From Metellina segmentata (taxonomy: Eukaryota > Arthropoda > Arachnida > Araneae > Tetragnathidae), in contig OX375878.1 of the NCBI GenBank assembly GCA_947359465.1, forward strand, positions 80,951,627 through 81,015,626: DNA of 64,000 bases. Reading direction: 5' to 3'. Position numbers and translations under genes: made by a program. Under the pieces are notes generated by a model. That model ran no database searches. It was not told where the DNA came from and saw only the letters and a program-made list of their open reading frames with translations. Shown piece after piece: positions 22,901-62,984 of this stretch (position 1 is the first letter of the stretch; each line of letters begins with the position of its first letter).

Positions 22901-23392
22901 GTAGGTAGGTAGTTAATTAACGCCACGAAAAGTTATTTTCGACGGTCCAGGATCTATCCGAAAGGGAAAGATCCAAAGATAACGCCTCTCCATTTTAAAC
23001 CACGTTCAGATGACGAGAACAATACCTGAGCTGGCAGCCCACTCTCCAAACTAACATCACGCAAACGTGAGGACATTTGAGGCCACGGCTGATTTAACGT
23101 ATCCGAGCACCCATGTACACGATAGTCTTTAACTGGACCGAGTTTGTAACTCGCAACCCTCTGGTTTCCAAACTCTTCCAAGCTCAGGTGTTGCTTCGTC
23201 ATCTGACCATGGTTCAAAATTACGAGGTGTTGTCCTTGAATCTTTCCCTTAAGGGACTGATTCCGGACCGTCGTTAATAGCCCGTTGTGTTGCTCTAGTA
23301 CGACGTTAACTAAAATTACCATTACCACACACACACACACAATTACCATTACCATTACCAAACTCTTCCAACTGGTCTACCGCACCCTCCTT
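22901..23392 (-). mobile_element. SINE, main family, split by a second SINE
   Basis: Reverse-orientation copy running 22901..23180 and resuming at 23371..23392, where the complemented head (CAACTGGTCTACCGCACC) completes it. The gap is filled by the plus-strand copy at 23181..23357. Confidence 0.85.
23181..23357 (+). mobile_element. 5'-truncated SINE nested in another SINE, with a 13 bp target duplication
   Basis: It starts within the body (AGCTCAGGTGTTGCTTCGTC) and ends in a repetitive tail that includes (CA)n and ATTACC repeats. CCAAACTCTTCCA flanks it exactly on both sides (23168..23180 and 23358..23370). This is a clean target-site duplication of the kind left by LINE-driven retroposition. 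Confidence 0.9.
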
Positions 23393-23399
23393 GGCTGAG

Positions 23400-23625
23400 G
23401 AGGATAGTTGATTGTTTGGGTTAATTCTTATGGCTTAAGGGCCATAATTTACTAAGCTGCGCTTAACATAAGACAGACATCGTCAAGGAAACGGACACTC
23501 ACATGTCAGGGAAATTTTAACTGGCACAGAAAAGAGAAGTACATCCAAGAAGGAATCGAACCTTCGCTGCTGACAACTCGGAGGGTGTTGTTCAGAGATT
23601 AAACCCATTGGCCACGGCGGCTCAG
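23400..23625 (-). mobile_element. Second tRNA-derived SINE family
   Basis: Read on the minus strand, the head has GCCGTGGCCAATGGG and a near-canonical box B, GGTTCGATTCC (complement at about 23545). Related copies or pieces are at 14053..14135 and 51585..51760. Its body does not match the main SINE family. Confidence 0.65.
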
Positions 23626-23903
23626 GAGGATAGCGCTGTGTGTTAGAATGAAGAAAGGAATATATAAAAACCAATATATTGACAATGTTGAAGTTTATTT
23701 AAAACTTAGTGAAAACGCACATATGTTAGATTTCATAGATACTTCCAGTGCACGTACACGCATTTGAAACCAATGCTTACAAAATGAGCATTCATAATTT
23801 AAAAAGAAATTTGGTCCTCGCTACAGAACATTAACCCCGAGTTGATAACGATTTTCATAATTATTACTTGCAAAGAAAGAAGCATTGAATTTATGATATC
23901 TAA

Positions 23904-24347
23904 GGCCCGGTGCACACATCCTGTTTTTCAACGTGCGCCGCCGCTGCGTTAACACAAATGCGGTCTGAGATACATTAGATCCAATGGAGTTATGTACACA
24001 TGGCTCCGGCGCCGCTGCGGTGACGCACGTCCAACTTGCGTGCAATTTGTACCGAAATTCCTCACGGCGCCTTAGATCGACGCACATGCTTCTCTGGTCT
24101 CAAGTACCTTGTTTTCATAAATAAATGGAATATAAATAATAATTAATAAATGGTTGAATCCAGTAACGTCTTTTTTGTTACCAAATATACTTTTTTTACA
24201 CCAAGTAAGCGAAATACGTTTTCTTCGATAGAATATTTATCGCAAATGGCGCGAAATGAGTACTTGCGTCATTACACGGTTATGTGTGCATAGTTGGACT
24301 TCGGTGCCGCAGCGGCGCCGCACGTTGAAAAACCGGATGTGTGCACC
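23904..24347 (+). mobile_element. Foldback/MITE with TAA target duplication, PIF/Harbinger-like
   Basis: The left end GGCCCGGTGCACACATCC and the right end GGATGTGTGCACC are inverted repeats extending about 45 bases inward through CAACGTGCG..CCGCTGCG. TAA flanks both sides (23901..23903 and 24348..24350). The interior lacks coding capacity. A second copy is at 57944..58369 (inverted) and a decayed third piece is at 61118..61275. The CpG-rich ends contrast sharply with the AT-rich surroundings. Confidence 0.75.
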
Positions 24348-24350
24348 TAA

Positions 24351-24743
24351 TAGCTCATTTCATAGATTATATGAAGCTAAACTATGTGAATACGTAAATA
24401 GGTGCAAAACCCATCAAACAGCTTTGGAGTTTATTTAATGTTCAAAATAAAATAAAACTTAAGACCCACAAAATGGACTTTAAACGATAGGAACTGAAAT
24501 AAAAATGCTCAATTTACAGTATAATTATCTATTTATATTTATGTCCAATTATGTCCAAGGATGTAGAGATAAGTAAATTATCTTAAATGTTACTGTATTT
24601 ATCTATTATGCGTGTACTATATACAATTTTATCTCTGAGGTCTAGATGCGAACTAAGTCACCTGTTTCCACTATCAATAAATTACTTTACACCCTTTTCC
24701 TAGATGTTATACGCCACTTTAAAATCCGCTTCCCTGCTGTAAA
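24351..24743. other. Upstream region of the CUB-LDLa protease gene
   Basis: About 0.4 kb of AT-rich DNA leading to the start codon. A TATA-like run (CTATATACA) lies at about 24618. No initiator or other element can be assigned with confidence. Confidence 0.3.
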
Positions 24744-52333
<27,590 letters not shown>

Positions 52334-52647
52334 AGACTCGTGGAAATCTAGCTGTCATCTTTATTAACTACATCAAAATACCCTTTCTACTGTAATTTTT
52401 TTTGATTGTTCTATTTATTATATTTTACTCAATCACACACACAGTGAGTTTTTGAAAATTTTGTTTTCAGTCTTCAGCAATCCGCCGATCGCTCTTAAAT
52501 ATTATATGCCTACTTGCAAATCTCAACAAGACATTCTGTTTTCCAAACAATCTGCGACTTACACTTTAAGCGCCTTATATGAGTGCTTTTAGAATATTCT
52601 AAAGAACCGAATGTGCAGATTTAGTTTTGATTGAAAAAGAACATAAG

Positions 52648-52653
52648 AATAAA
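52648..52653 (+). promoter_or_regulatory. Probable poly(A) signal of the protease gene
   Basis: AATAAA lies 315 bases after the stop codon. It is the first canonical hexamer in the expected 3' UTR and is followed within about 30 bases by T-rich sequence. Confidence 0.5.
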
Positions 52654-55600
52654 GATGTGTTTAAAAACTTACAGAGTATCTGAATTATTGCTGAACAGTT
52701 TTGTTTAAAGTTGGCCATTTTTCGGATGTTCAGGTGGAATCCAGTCCATCACTCCAAAACGGTCCTGTGTGTGTGTTTTCAACTACAAACATTCTATAAA
52801 AACTGTTATTATTAACGAATATTACTGTTAAACAAGTGTGCAGAAAGTTTGACAATCTTTACGCTCTGTAGATAAATGTCGTTTTTTAGTGTTCTCATGT
52901 CATCGAGTTTCTTTTTTTTTTTCGATATTTTTGCTTACGTTTACGGGAAAATAAATTTAAAATAGTTAATTTTATTGATGTTTTTAAAAAAGGCATACGG
53001 TTACTATCTCTACTTACTATAAATTTCTATATGTACTGTCGTGAAAAAAATTAACCTATGCTCTAAAAAAGGAAAGGAAGTGACATTTACGAAGTGCCTG
53101 CTGCGAACCAGTTTACTCAGTATTTAATGTGTTAAAATTAATCTAATTGTCAATGCATATATTCATAATTACCCTGAAATGCCCTATTTTGACAAATAAT
53201 TTCGAATTTATATCAAAATTTAACTTCAGGTACCAAATTTTATGCCATTCGGTTCAGACGTTCCGGAGTTATGGGTATAGAAAACCCTTTAAGCTAATAA
53301 TGTTAAATCAGTTTCCCAGACATTTATTAATATCACCGGAAATAATACTCTTATAGCACTGGTATTTTGTTCCGTGTTACTATTTGAAAATTCAAACAAA
53401 GTTCATGTAATGTTTCAATTTTAAATAATTCTTGAACCAATCCAACATCTTGAAAGGTGAATAGAACAACTAAAAATGACGTAAAAGTACTGTAAAAGTA
53501 GGTAAAAATGACGGCAATAGCACTGAAAAGTACTGTCTGTAAAAAAAATTCAATGTAAGATTCCTTTAAAACAAAATATCGCTTTAATCACACGTATATT
53601 AATCTCACTTGATCAAAGTTTTAAGAGGCGCTAGTTAACAGTTTGACATACAGCATGAATGATAAAATAATTTAAAAGCAGTATTGTTTGCCTTCACCAA
53701 TATTTGGGTCATTATAAAATAGAAGTTTCGATGTTTTGGTAACAAAATGAATGTATCATTATAATACTCAAAATAACTTCATTGTTTACGAAAAATGGAG
53801 CAGGTTGTGTTGCTTTTATTTCCATTGTTAGGAAGTTTTGTCCACTAGCTAGGAAGTTTGAAATGTGATGCTGAATTTAGAATTAACGATATTATGCATA
53901 ATTTCAATTGATTATTTGCTTTAATATTTAAAAGCTCATACGTCATTAACAGTATTTCTGAATAATTAAATTGTTGTTACTTTTATGACACATGATCAGA
54001 TTTGTTTTCACTTACATTTTTAGACTGGTATAGTTCCTTTTCAATACAAGTCCATTTCAAATTAACAACATGAATGAAATAAATTAAACAAATTGAGCAT
54101 TACTATCAAGATGAACTGGGTCAATCAGTATATAGAGAGAATTTCGTTGTCTAGTTTCTACCAAGTTTCTACCACCAAAGACTATTACTGTTCAAGAGAA
54201 ACTGGGGTAAATGTTAACTCTGCTTTATATATCGTTACCACCAGGCCAAAGGCATGAATCTGCAAAATTGACGTTTCTACAAAAACATGTTCAAAGTTTT
54301 GATGCTTCGGGGGGAATACAGTTACGACTCAAAGGGTATTTTTTCATGAAAATAAGCATTTCCACTAAGAATCAAGATGATTCGTGTCTTTGTCATGGTA
54401 TAAAACGTGAAATGGTGACCAAAAATGCAGTTAGGTGAAAATCGCCAAAATTCAGATTCGTGCCTTTAGCGTGGTAGTAACGATACATATGTAGTTGAAA
54501 TTAAGTTGCACAATTAACGTTTTTTTTTTTTTATATTTCTAATGGCGGGTGATAATTACACGATCCTCACTGAACTCAAGTAATAAGCTGCTAGAAAATA
54601 AAGTAAACTCTTTTAAATCTTTTGAGTTTTTAAAAAAAGGGATGGTTTCACTTTCTCCAAAGTCAGAAAGCTGTTTAATGGCAAGGATGACGTTTCGGTC
54701 ACTTTTTGTTTGGCTTCAAATATGAAAAACTCAGTCTTTTTCATGTGTTCCTAAAATTCGTAATGATTCTTTTTTAATTGTATTTTGATTAAAAACAAGA
54801 AAATGCATCCCTGAGGCTATGAAAAAAACAGTTCTCCTTTATTGGAATAAAAAAAATATTATTAAGTGAATAAAACTATAAATGTACTTGAGAGGAATGA
54901 AAAAAGTGAGAAAAGCAATGCATTAGCACCAAGATGCTATGTGTATAGTTAAAAAAAAAAAAGAACGCAATTCATCACTTGAAATAATTTCGTGTTGTCA
55001 TTATACACATTTTCAATCTTTTTTTGTTTAGAATTTGTGTGAGTTTTTTTCGACGAAAGCTTTCTACCAACTATAATGAGTATACGACAAAGCTGTTATT
55101 TTTGAATTCTAATACGTTTCTAAGTGCACCTTGTGGAGAAGATAGTGGGGTAGAATTATGGTCTGCAAGAGTATAATTTTATTCCTCGAGTAATTTTAGT
55201 GTTTTTGCTACGTCGCGGTTATGGGAATTCGCACATCGGCCAAACGCCCACAAAGTTGATGTAATTCTCGCATTAAGGAAATCCTGTTTGATAGAAGATT
55301 GTTCTGTCTAACTTTGTATTTTTGAACATTCTAGAAACTTCTAGAGTTTCTAATCATCCAGTGCTGTTTATTACTTTATATAACATTAGTTATTACTCAT
55401 TACCATTCTTTCTGCTTTTTTTATGCTTTACTGTGTTTCTCATTTCTCCAAATCAACTTTTAAATTTTCATCTTCAGAAGTTTCAATTATATTTCTTCGT
55501 GATAATATTGCGAAATAATGTTAATTTCAGTTCATCTCAAATCTATTTAAGCTATTGAATGAAAAAATGAAATTTTAAGCGTTTACTGTGACAAATACTA

Positions 55601-57576
55601 ACACCCAAAAAAGTAAATACTACATCTAAATAAAAATATTTTTAAAACTACGAATTTTTTAAACGAGGAAACTTTACAGCACCACATAATTATTTAAATT
55701 TCATTCAATATAGAAAAATGTGTGCACAAATTAAGGGAAATAACGGGTTACAGGTCGGTTAATATATTTAGAGCTTAAAAAAACGAATTTCGCTGTTTTC
55801 AAAGGGAATAATTGTATTCAACTATCGGTTATTTAAAAACGTAGAAATCGGTAATTGGAAGACGAAAAGCTAGAAAAACAACCACGCCAGTCATAAGAAA
55901 GATCGATTGAAAGTAGAAGAAAGCTGGCTGGTATCATCCCCAAACCAGTTTAGAAAGATAGCAATCTAATTGCACATCATTATGGAGGATTATCTAGAAG
56001 TTTTTGATGCACTCGTAATGGATACTTATTCTTCAACTGTGAGAGGGAAATGTGAGGAATATCTTCTGTCGTCAAATGAAATGAATGAAAAAAAGAAGAA
56101 AATTACGGTGTTGATGACAGTATATATCTAAAAGAATTGGTAAGTAGTTAACATACTAGTAATAAGAATATTGCAGCATTTCCTGATGGATACACTAGTG
56201 ACGGATGTTGTCAACAATGATCTATGCAATGTTTGTGTTTTATTCCTTACTTAGATGTATGGAAGATCTTTGATGTGCGCCATCACCAAAAATACAGGTA
56301 AAAGCTTACTGTACGCAAGAAAAAATTTTGAGTTTCTAAATTAAATAAATATAAACTCTGCTTGGTTAAATCGAGATAGCTAAGACAAGTTGGTTATCAA
56401 AATAGGCGGCATAAAGTACACTATACTGTCAAAAGACAATTGGAGTAGAAATGAAACATAGCATTCATTTTGGGTACTGTGTATTTCACACACACATCCA
56501 CATGGGTAATTACAAAGTTAACTACTAGTGAGAGTGGACTTAAATTTAAGAAAGGAATGTCCTATAGAAATGGGCAAACGTCATATCAAAATATAAATAA
56601 CTGAAGTTGTAATCATTTTACTATCTTTAAATATACAAGTACTAGAGAACTGAGTTATGCTGGGGTCCCTTCATAAAAGCTTGACTAGCCCAAAATGGTT
56701 CAATCCTCTAAAGCTTGTGCTTTTGATGGTACATATTTAAAATTCTAAATACAGATATTTAAGGACTACTACTTCATTGCTTAGATTTTAATGTAAAACA
56801 CTCTTGCACGTTTCTATAGGACAATCTTCCCTAAATTTCAATCCATACTCACTAGTAGTTAGCTCTGTAGTTGCCCATGTAGATATAGACTTTCATATTG
56901 AAAATTTAAATTTATAGTCAAACCCCAAAATAAATGCTGTTTTGTTTCTACTCCAGGTGTCTGGTGACTTTTGTCAGTACAGTGCATGTTAGGGATGTAG
57001 AAAATAAAAAAAATTTCCCAGTTCCAAAATTTATTCTTTAAAGCTTGAATAAAGCAAGATTTAGTTTTCTGTCTATTGGAGACAAAATAAATTTCAGTGC
57101 CAGTTGTTTTTCAGGTTCAAATACAGCACCTGCTTTTTAGAATCAAGTAAACTTCGTCTCCAATGCATTTTTTTGTTTCTATTAGAAAAAGAGATTTTTA
57201 CGTACATTACGGAGCAAGGTATGTCCCAGAAAAGTGTCAGCGCATTGTATCAGATTTCCTGGAGGATATTCCTCATGGAGATAATATTTTGCCGTATTAT
57301 ACATGCATGAGACTTAATTAAAAAGCATAATCAGCGCGGTAAATAAATTATTTAATATCAGTAGGAGGGAATCCCATTTTTGCATATGTAAAATAACTCT
57401 TGAGTCATTAACATGCAGATGTGTAGGTGAAAAAAGAAACACTGGATTGCAAAAACAAAAATTGCTCATCATTACCTAAGTAGGAATGTGTGGGGATAAT
57501 CATTATTATGGTCGAAGTGATTTTATTTAACAATATACACATTTTTATTTTTCCTTGATGTTCTAGATGGAATATT
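52654..57576. other. AT-rich intergenic DNA, nothing recognised
   Basis: About 4.9 kb with only chance ORFs under 80 codons (for example 53147..53356, 54211..54438, 55322..55558). No transposon ends, tRNA-like sequence or coding exon was identified. Confidence 0.5.
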
Positions 57577-57748
57577 CTAGATGAAATAGGTCTAGATGGA
57601 ATAATTCAGATGGAATATTCTAGATGAAATAGGTCTAGATGGAATAATTCAGATGGAATATTCTAGATGAAATAGGTCTAGATGGAATAATTCAGATGGA
57701 ATATTCTAGATGAAATAGGTCTAGATGGAATAATTATTCTACATGGAA
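57577..57748. repeat. Minisatellite, 43 bp period, four units
   Basis: CTAGATGAAATAGGTCTAGA starts at 57577, 57620, 57663 and 57706. Related GGAATATTC-type repeats continue to about 57875, and AATATGTTCAAAACGAGTAA follows, as after the array at 41934. Confidence 0.92.
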
Positions 57749-57943
57749 TATATTATTATTGTAGTATATGAAATATTCTCTCTCTACGTGGAATATACTA
57801 CAATAATATAGAATATTTCATCTGCTGTAATAATATTTCAGATGGAATATTCTTGATAGAATATTTCAGATGTATTGTTCTTTATTGATCACACGGGAAT
57901 ATGTTCAAAACGAGTAATACTAGAAAACTTGTGAACCAAGTAG

Positions 57944-58369
57944 AGCCCGGTGCACACATCCAGTTTTCAACGTGTGGCGCCGCTGCCGCACCGAAGTCCA
58001 ACTATGCACACATAACCTTGAAATGTGCTCATTTAGCGCCATTTGCGATAAATATTCTATCGAAGAAAACGTATTTCTTTCGCTTACTTGATGTAAAAAA
58101 AGTATATTTGGTAACAAAATAGACGTTACTGGATATAACCATTTATTAATTTTTATTTTTATTCCATTTATTTATGAAAACAAAGTACTTCAGACCGGAG
58201 AAGCGTGTGCGGCGATCTGCGGCGCCGTGAGGTACTGCGGTAGAAATTGCACGCAAGTTGAACGTTCGTCGCCTTAGCGGCGCCGGAGGCATGTGCACAC
58301 TACTCCATTGGATCTAATTTATCTCAGACCGCCGCAGCGGCGCCGCACGTTTAAAAACCGGATGTATGC
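57944..58369 (-). mobile_element. Second copy of the GC-ended foldback element
   Basis: Ends AGCCCGGTGCACACATCC and (complemented) AGCATACATCCGG. The interior matches 23904..24347 in inverted orientation (for example AACAAAATAGACGTTACTGG and GCGCCATTTGCGATAAATAT). Confidence 0.75.
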
Positions 58370-58372
58370 TAA

Positions 58373-59364
58373 CCGTACTGTGCCTTTTAACAGATTATTA
58401 GAATACTTTTATCATATCGCACGTGCACATATGAACAAACAAAACACAAATCACAACAATTATGTCATCAATTTTGATTTTATCTCTAGACGATCTTTAA
58501 AAACCTCGGAATATTTCAATTAAAAAAATAAAAAACGAATGGGAAGGGAAAGCTGTATTTAAAACGCTTTCAGGAAAAATCTATTCGAATCTAGAGAGTT
58601 CATTGTTTTTTCGTTGGAAGCTTTTTTATGTGAGGGTCACTTCATTCCTTATCATAATACTAACGGATCTTTAATTGTCAACCTTGAAATAAAATAGCAA
58701 TTGAGAACACAATATGTTTATATAACCCACAGTTTTTTCAAGGAAACAAAATATACTCTGACATAAATAGGTCAATTACGGGTCATTCTAGGGTTAAATC
58801 AGAACTATACGCCTATATTTCCATTTTTTTTTTAATTTTGAGATTGGTTCACTGACTTTAAACGAGAATACGGAACTTTAACGAATAGAGAAAATATTCG
58901 TAACACTAATAGCATTCTTAAAAATAAAAAATGGTGAATTTAAAAAGATGTGACAATCGAATATGATAATTTGAAAAATTATCTTCTTGAAAAAAATAAT
59001 TTTCTAAATTTATAGTATAAGAATTTTTGTAGAAAAATTTTCATTTTTTAGATTTATAGAACAAGTAGGTTTTGAATAATTGATGAATCGATTTTTTGAG
59101 TATAGAGAAATTACTGGAGGTAAGGAGTATTAAAAGTGATGTTTGATTTTTTTTATTAATAATTTTCTGGTATACCTGCTGAAAAAAAAATGTTCTCGTG
59201 GAAGGATCCAGACAAGAACCCTCAGTTTGTATTAGTCAAGTCTACCTAAAAATTTTAACTTTATTAAATATAATTATATAATACATGGTAGTTCAAAGTG
59301 TTTGTAAATAGAGCAGACTTAATTAACCGTTGATTGAGTGATCATAATGTTACCTCAATCAAAC
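58373..59364. other. Non-genic spacer, nothing recognised
   Basis: About 1 kb of AT-rich DNA with no identifiable features. Confidence 0.45.
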
Positions 59365-59590
59365 CAAAATACACGTGGGGGCTGGTGCACGTGTCACCTG
59401 TCGTGGTCTGAACAATCCTCACGTTGGAATGGGATGTAAATTTTCAGTGATATAGCAGCTCTTGTGTTAAGGCCTCATCTCACCGTGATTAAAGTTGACC
59501 TTGAAATCCTTCCCTTCGGAATTGGTCTCGGGTCGTGGCCAATAGCCCGTTGTGTTGCTCTAGCCTATTAGTACAGCGTCAATCTCCAAA
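59365..59590 (+). mobile_element. SINE, main family, lacking the tRNA-like head
   Basis: Body landmarks ACCTGTCGTGGTCTGAACA and CATCTCACCGTGATTAAAG, then CCAATAGCCCGTTGTGTTGC near the 3' end. Confidence 0.7.
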
Positions 59591-59682
59591 TACTCCTAAA
59601 CTGTAATCTCGTGTCGTGAAGTATCAGATATTTATGTGCACAGTTTTAACAAAGCTCACACGAATGTCCAAACTTGAAGAAA

Positions 59683-59755
59683 GTCAGTACGGAAACGGAA
59701 CAGTCAAAACGGAAGTCAGTACGGAAACGGAACAGTCAAAACGGAAGTCAGTAAC
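59683..59755. repeat. Short tandem repeat, 32 bp period
   Basis: GTCAGTACGGAAACGGAACA begins at 59683 and 59715, with a partial third unit at 59747. Confidence 0.85.
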
Positions 59756-59783
59756 CAGGGACACATCAGAAAAGTGAAAAGTA

Positions 59784-60478
59784 TCTAATATAATTCTCTT
59801 ACGTGTCACGCAGAAAAAAAGACGTTATTTGCAATCGCGTTTTGGCAACATTTTACTATTGTTTGTTTACCGCGAAACCTTGCGCCTCAATTGAATTTTT
59901 AGCGCTATCGGATGAAAGTTCATTGGGAAAAAATGAATTTTAGTCGAGCTGTTGCAGTTTATAATAGAAATTAAAGAAAGCAGAGGATCTTTTCAAGGCC
60001 ATTTGAAATACAGCCCTTTTCAGGGCCAAAAAATTATAGTTAAACAATACGCTTGCACTACAACTTTCGACAACAAACTCGATGAAAAAGTGTAGGTGGC
60101 TCGAGTGCTGGGGAACACGCTGAACACAAACAACACGCTGGGTATTTAATTTCCAAAGCATTGCTCCCATTTCGAGTCAAAATTTGATCAAAGTTTTCGT
60201 TTGAATTCTGATTTTAGAGATACTGTTATAACTTTTCTGTAATACAAAAACTTTAAATTTGAAAAATATTTTTTTAGAATATAATATTTTGTACGCACTC
60301 CCAATTTTAATTAATGCATTAATGTAAGCAATTTTGTAGCAGAAAAAAATTTCTATTAGGACATATGTCTTCATTGATGCGAGCGTAGCGAGCATGTTCG
60401 CTCAGAGAACTAATGAGAATTGCAAAGCAATCCTCCGGGGGTTGGCTAGCGTTAGCGAGCAGGGGGCGTTCCCCCTAG
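59784..60478 (+). mobile_element. Short non-autonomous Helitron (copy 2)
   Basis: Starts TCTAATATAATTCTCTTACG after an A and ends in the hairpin AGGGGGCGTTCCCCCT running into CTAG, followed by T. Homologous along its length to 29061..29703, in the opposite orientation. Confidence 0.85.
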
Positions 60479-60547
60479 TAACTTCAGATTCCATCAGATA
60501 TTTTATGATAACTGGCCTCTTAGCACAACCTCTTTCAAACATTTTTT

Positions 60548-60914
60548 GAGGGAGTGTGGTAACCTAGTTGGAAGAGTAGCGAATTAGCAAAAGGAGGCTG
60601 GAAGTTTGAAACAAGATCCAGCCAAAGACCATCATTAGTAAGAGGGCAGATGCACGTTAAACTGTCGTGACCTAAAATATCCTCACTTAGGCGAGTGGAG
60701 GAAGTTTGGAGAGAGGGGTGCCAGCTTGTGTTGACCTCGTCATCTGATCGTGGTTCAAAAATACGAGGCGTTGCCCTGGGTATAGGTATATTTTATTTAA
60801 CGTCATACTGGAGCAACACAACGTGTCCTGATATCTTTCCATTCAGTATTGATCTCGGAATGTCGTCAATACCTAGTTACATTGTTCGAGTGCGACGTTA
60901 ATTACCTACCTACC
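60548..60914 (+). mobile_element. SINE, main family, with an inverted SINE-tail fragment inside
   Basis: Head GGTAACCTAGTTGGAAGAG, body CATCTGATCGTGGTTCAAAA, tail AATTACCTACCTACC. At about 60782..60832 a stretch (TTTAACGTCATACTGGAGCA) is the reverse complement of the family's own 3' end, interrupting the body. Confidence 0.75.
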
Positions 60915-61117
60915 TCAAACATTTTTGGTCCAAGGCTCCCTTTACCTAGGGTTGCCAGAAGATAAATATAAGAAAAGAGAACATTTCGTAAAATAATTTT
61001 TCAAAAAAAGAGGACACGAAAAGCACGCATTATTAGGGTATAATTCTTAGGTATATAATAAAAAAGAATCCTCATTGACGAATCTTGAACCGATAAACCA
61101 TTAACTGAAATAAAATA

Positions 61118-61275
61118 ACTATGCACACATAACCGTGAAATGACGCAAGTACTCATTTTGCGCCATTTGCGTTGAATATCTCTCAAAGTAAACGTTTATT
61201 TAGTTTACTTGTAGTACACAAAATGTATTTTAAAACAAAATAGACGTTACTGGTTACATCCATTTACTTATTTCA
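61118..61275 (-). repeat. Decayed fragment of the GC-ended foldback family
   Basis: TATGCACACATAACCGTGAA and CAAAATAGACGTTACTGGTT match the interior of 57944..58369. The inverted ends are missing. Confidence 0.65.
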
Positions 61276-61577
61276 GATTTACAAGAAGTAGATTTTATAC
61301 ATGTTTTTCGGATTTACGTGAAAATCGTTCGATCATTTTACAAGCTTGCGGGAAAAATTACTGACAAGATTATGTCTCAAAATACATGGTAGCAACTCTA
61401 TACCTCCTAAACAATTCTATATCCAAATGTACTCTGCCTGTTTAGAATTAGTTCCAAAAAAGTTAACTAGGTTAGAGCAACGCGATTTCCTTCCAAACTA
61501 AAAAGGGATGCGAATCTCGTCTGTCTAACTATTCATTCTGATATAATTAGAACCAGTGCTATAGTCGTAAATAAATC

Positions 61578-61644
61578 AGAGGGTATACCATGGGGGCCCC
61601 TGCACTCTGCACTAGTATAGACAGGGCCCCATGGCATACCCTCT
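61578..61644. repeat. Short foldback element (about 21 bp arms)
   Basis: AGAGGGTATACCATGGGGGC and (on the same strand, downstream) CCCCATGGCATACCCTCT form an imperfect hairpin around a 23-base loop. Part of an arm (CAGAGGGTATAC) recurs at about 62906. Confidence 0.8.
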
Positions 61645-61789
61645 AATGGTACAGTCTTTGTATGGTACACTCCGATACCCGCAGAATTTTTTCCATGGGG
61701 AGGCGAAACTTGTATTTACTACTTAAACTTTCAACCGGGGGGGGGGAAACATTTACACACACGCACACAATATGTGTGTACATGTGTGT

Positions 61790-62005
<216 letters not shown>

Positions 62006-62350
62006 CAACATAAAATATACAAAATAACATAACACACACAAATTAACAAAAAATAACCAAACAGACGCGCTGAGGTAAAAACCAGCTGCGGCTTCGGGTT
62101 TCATTTCGTTCTGTTCCTGCTCTGTTTTGGTATTTTGTTCTGTTTTTGTTTTACTTGATTTTTGGTGGTGTTTGGGGGAGTGTATGAGCAATTTTTTCAG
62201 CCTAATGCTGCTCATATGTAGAAAACACCATTTTATGTTGTTTGGGTCAGGCTCCTCCCTGATGACGCCCTAATCCACCAACATTTCTTCATTTTTTATT
62301 ATTTTTTAAGACTTTTGTTACATTTTTTTTAAAAAATTCTTGTGTTTTTG

Positions 62351-62353
<3 letters not shown>

Positions 62354-62436
<83 letters not shown>
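62354..62436. repeat. (TA)n microsatellite, about 80 bp
   Basis: Pure TA repeat about 350 bp from the longer tract. The intervening sequence has no recognised gene. Confidence 0.97.
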
Positions 62437-62439
<3 letters not shown>

Positions 62440-62984
62440 AAACCCGCGCTCGCAAACGGCCGTGAAACATGATAATATTTCAATTGTTCTTAAAAGAGGC
62501 TTTAATTTTTCTGGGACAACTTGGGCGTTTTCATTGGTCCCTCAAACCCAGAATAGTGCATATTCCATCTATACCAAAACTTCAACAGATCCTATTTACC
62601 TCCTTTTCTACACGGCGAATATCCCCTGTATTTATATTTTCTTGATCAAACATGGATATATCCTTCAAAAGTTGACAATTTTCTTCATTAACATCAAAAC
62701 AAAGTCTGAATTTCATTCTATCGACACTACTTTCAATGAATTGGTTTTGATTAATAAGTACGATTTTGGAATTATGTATACCAAGGTGATATCTTGAAAT
62801 AGAAACTTTTCTTTTGCTTCTACAGTTATCTGCGTTTCAGGTGATGTTTCGCGCGATGTTTTCTAGGAAAAACAAAACGGTGTTCGTAGTTTTTAATAAA
62901 AAGCAGAGGGTATACAGAATCTAAATTCTCGTTGGTTACTATTTGATCACCCAATGAGACGTTTAAACATGGAGCTCGATATAA
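62437..62984. other. Non-genic spacer
   Basis: A 151-codon frame begins in the TA tract at 62342 and runs to 62797, but it has no domain signature; nothing else is seen. Confidence 0.4.
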
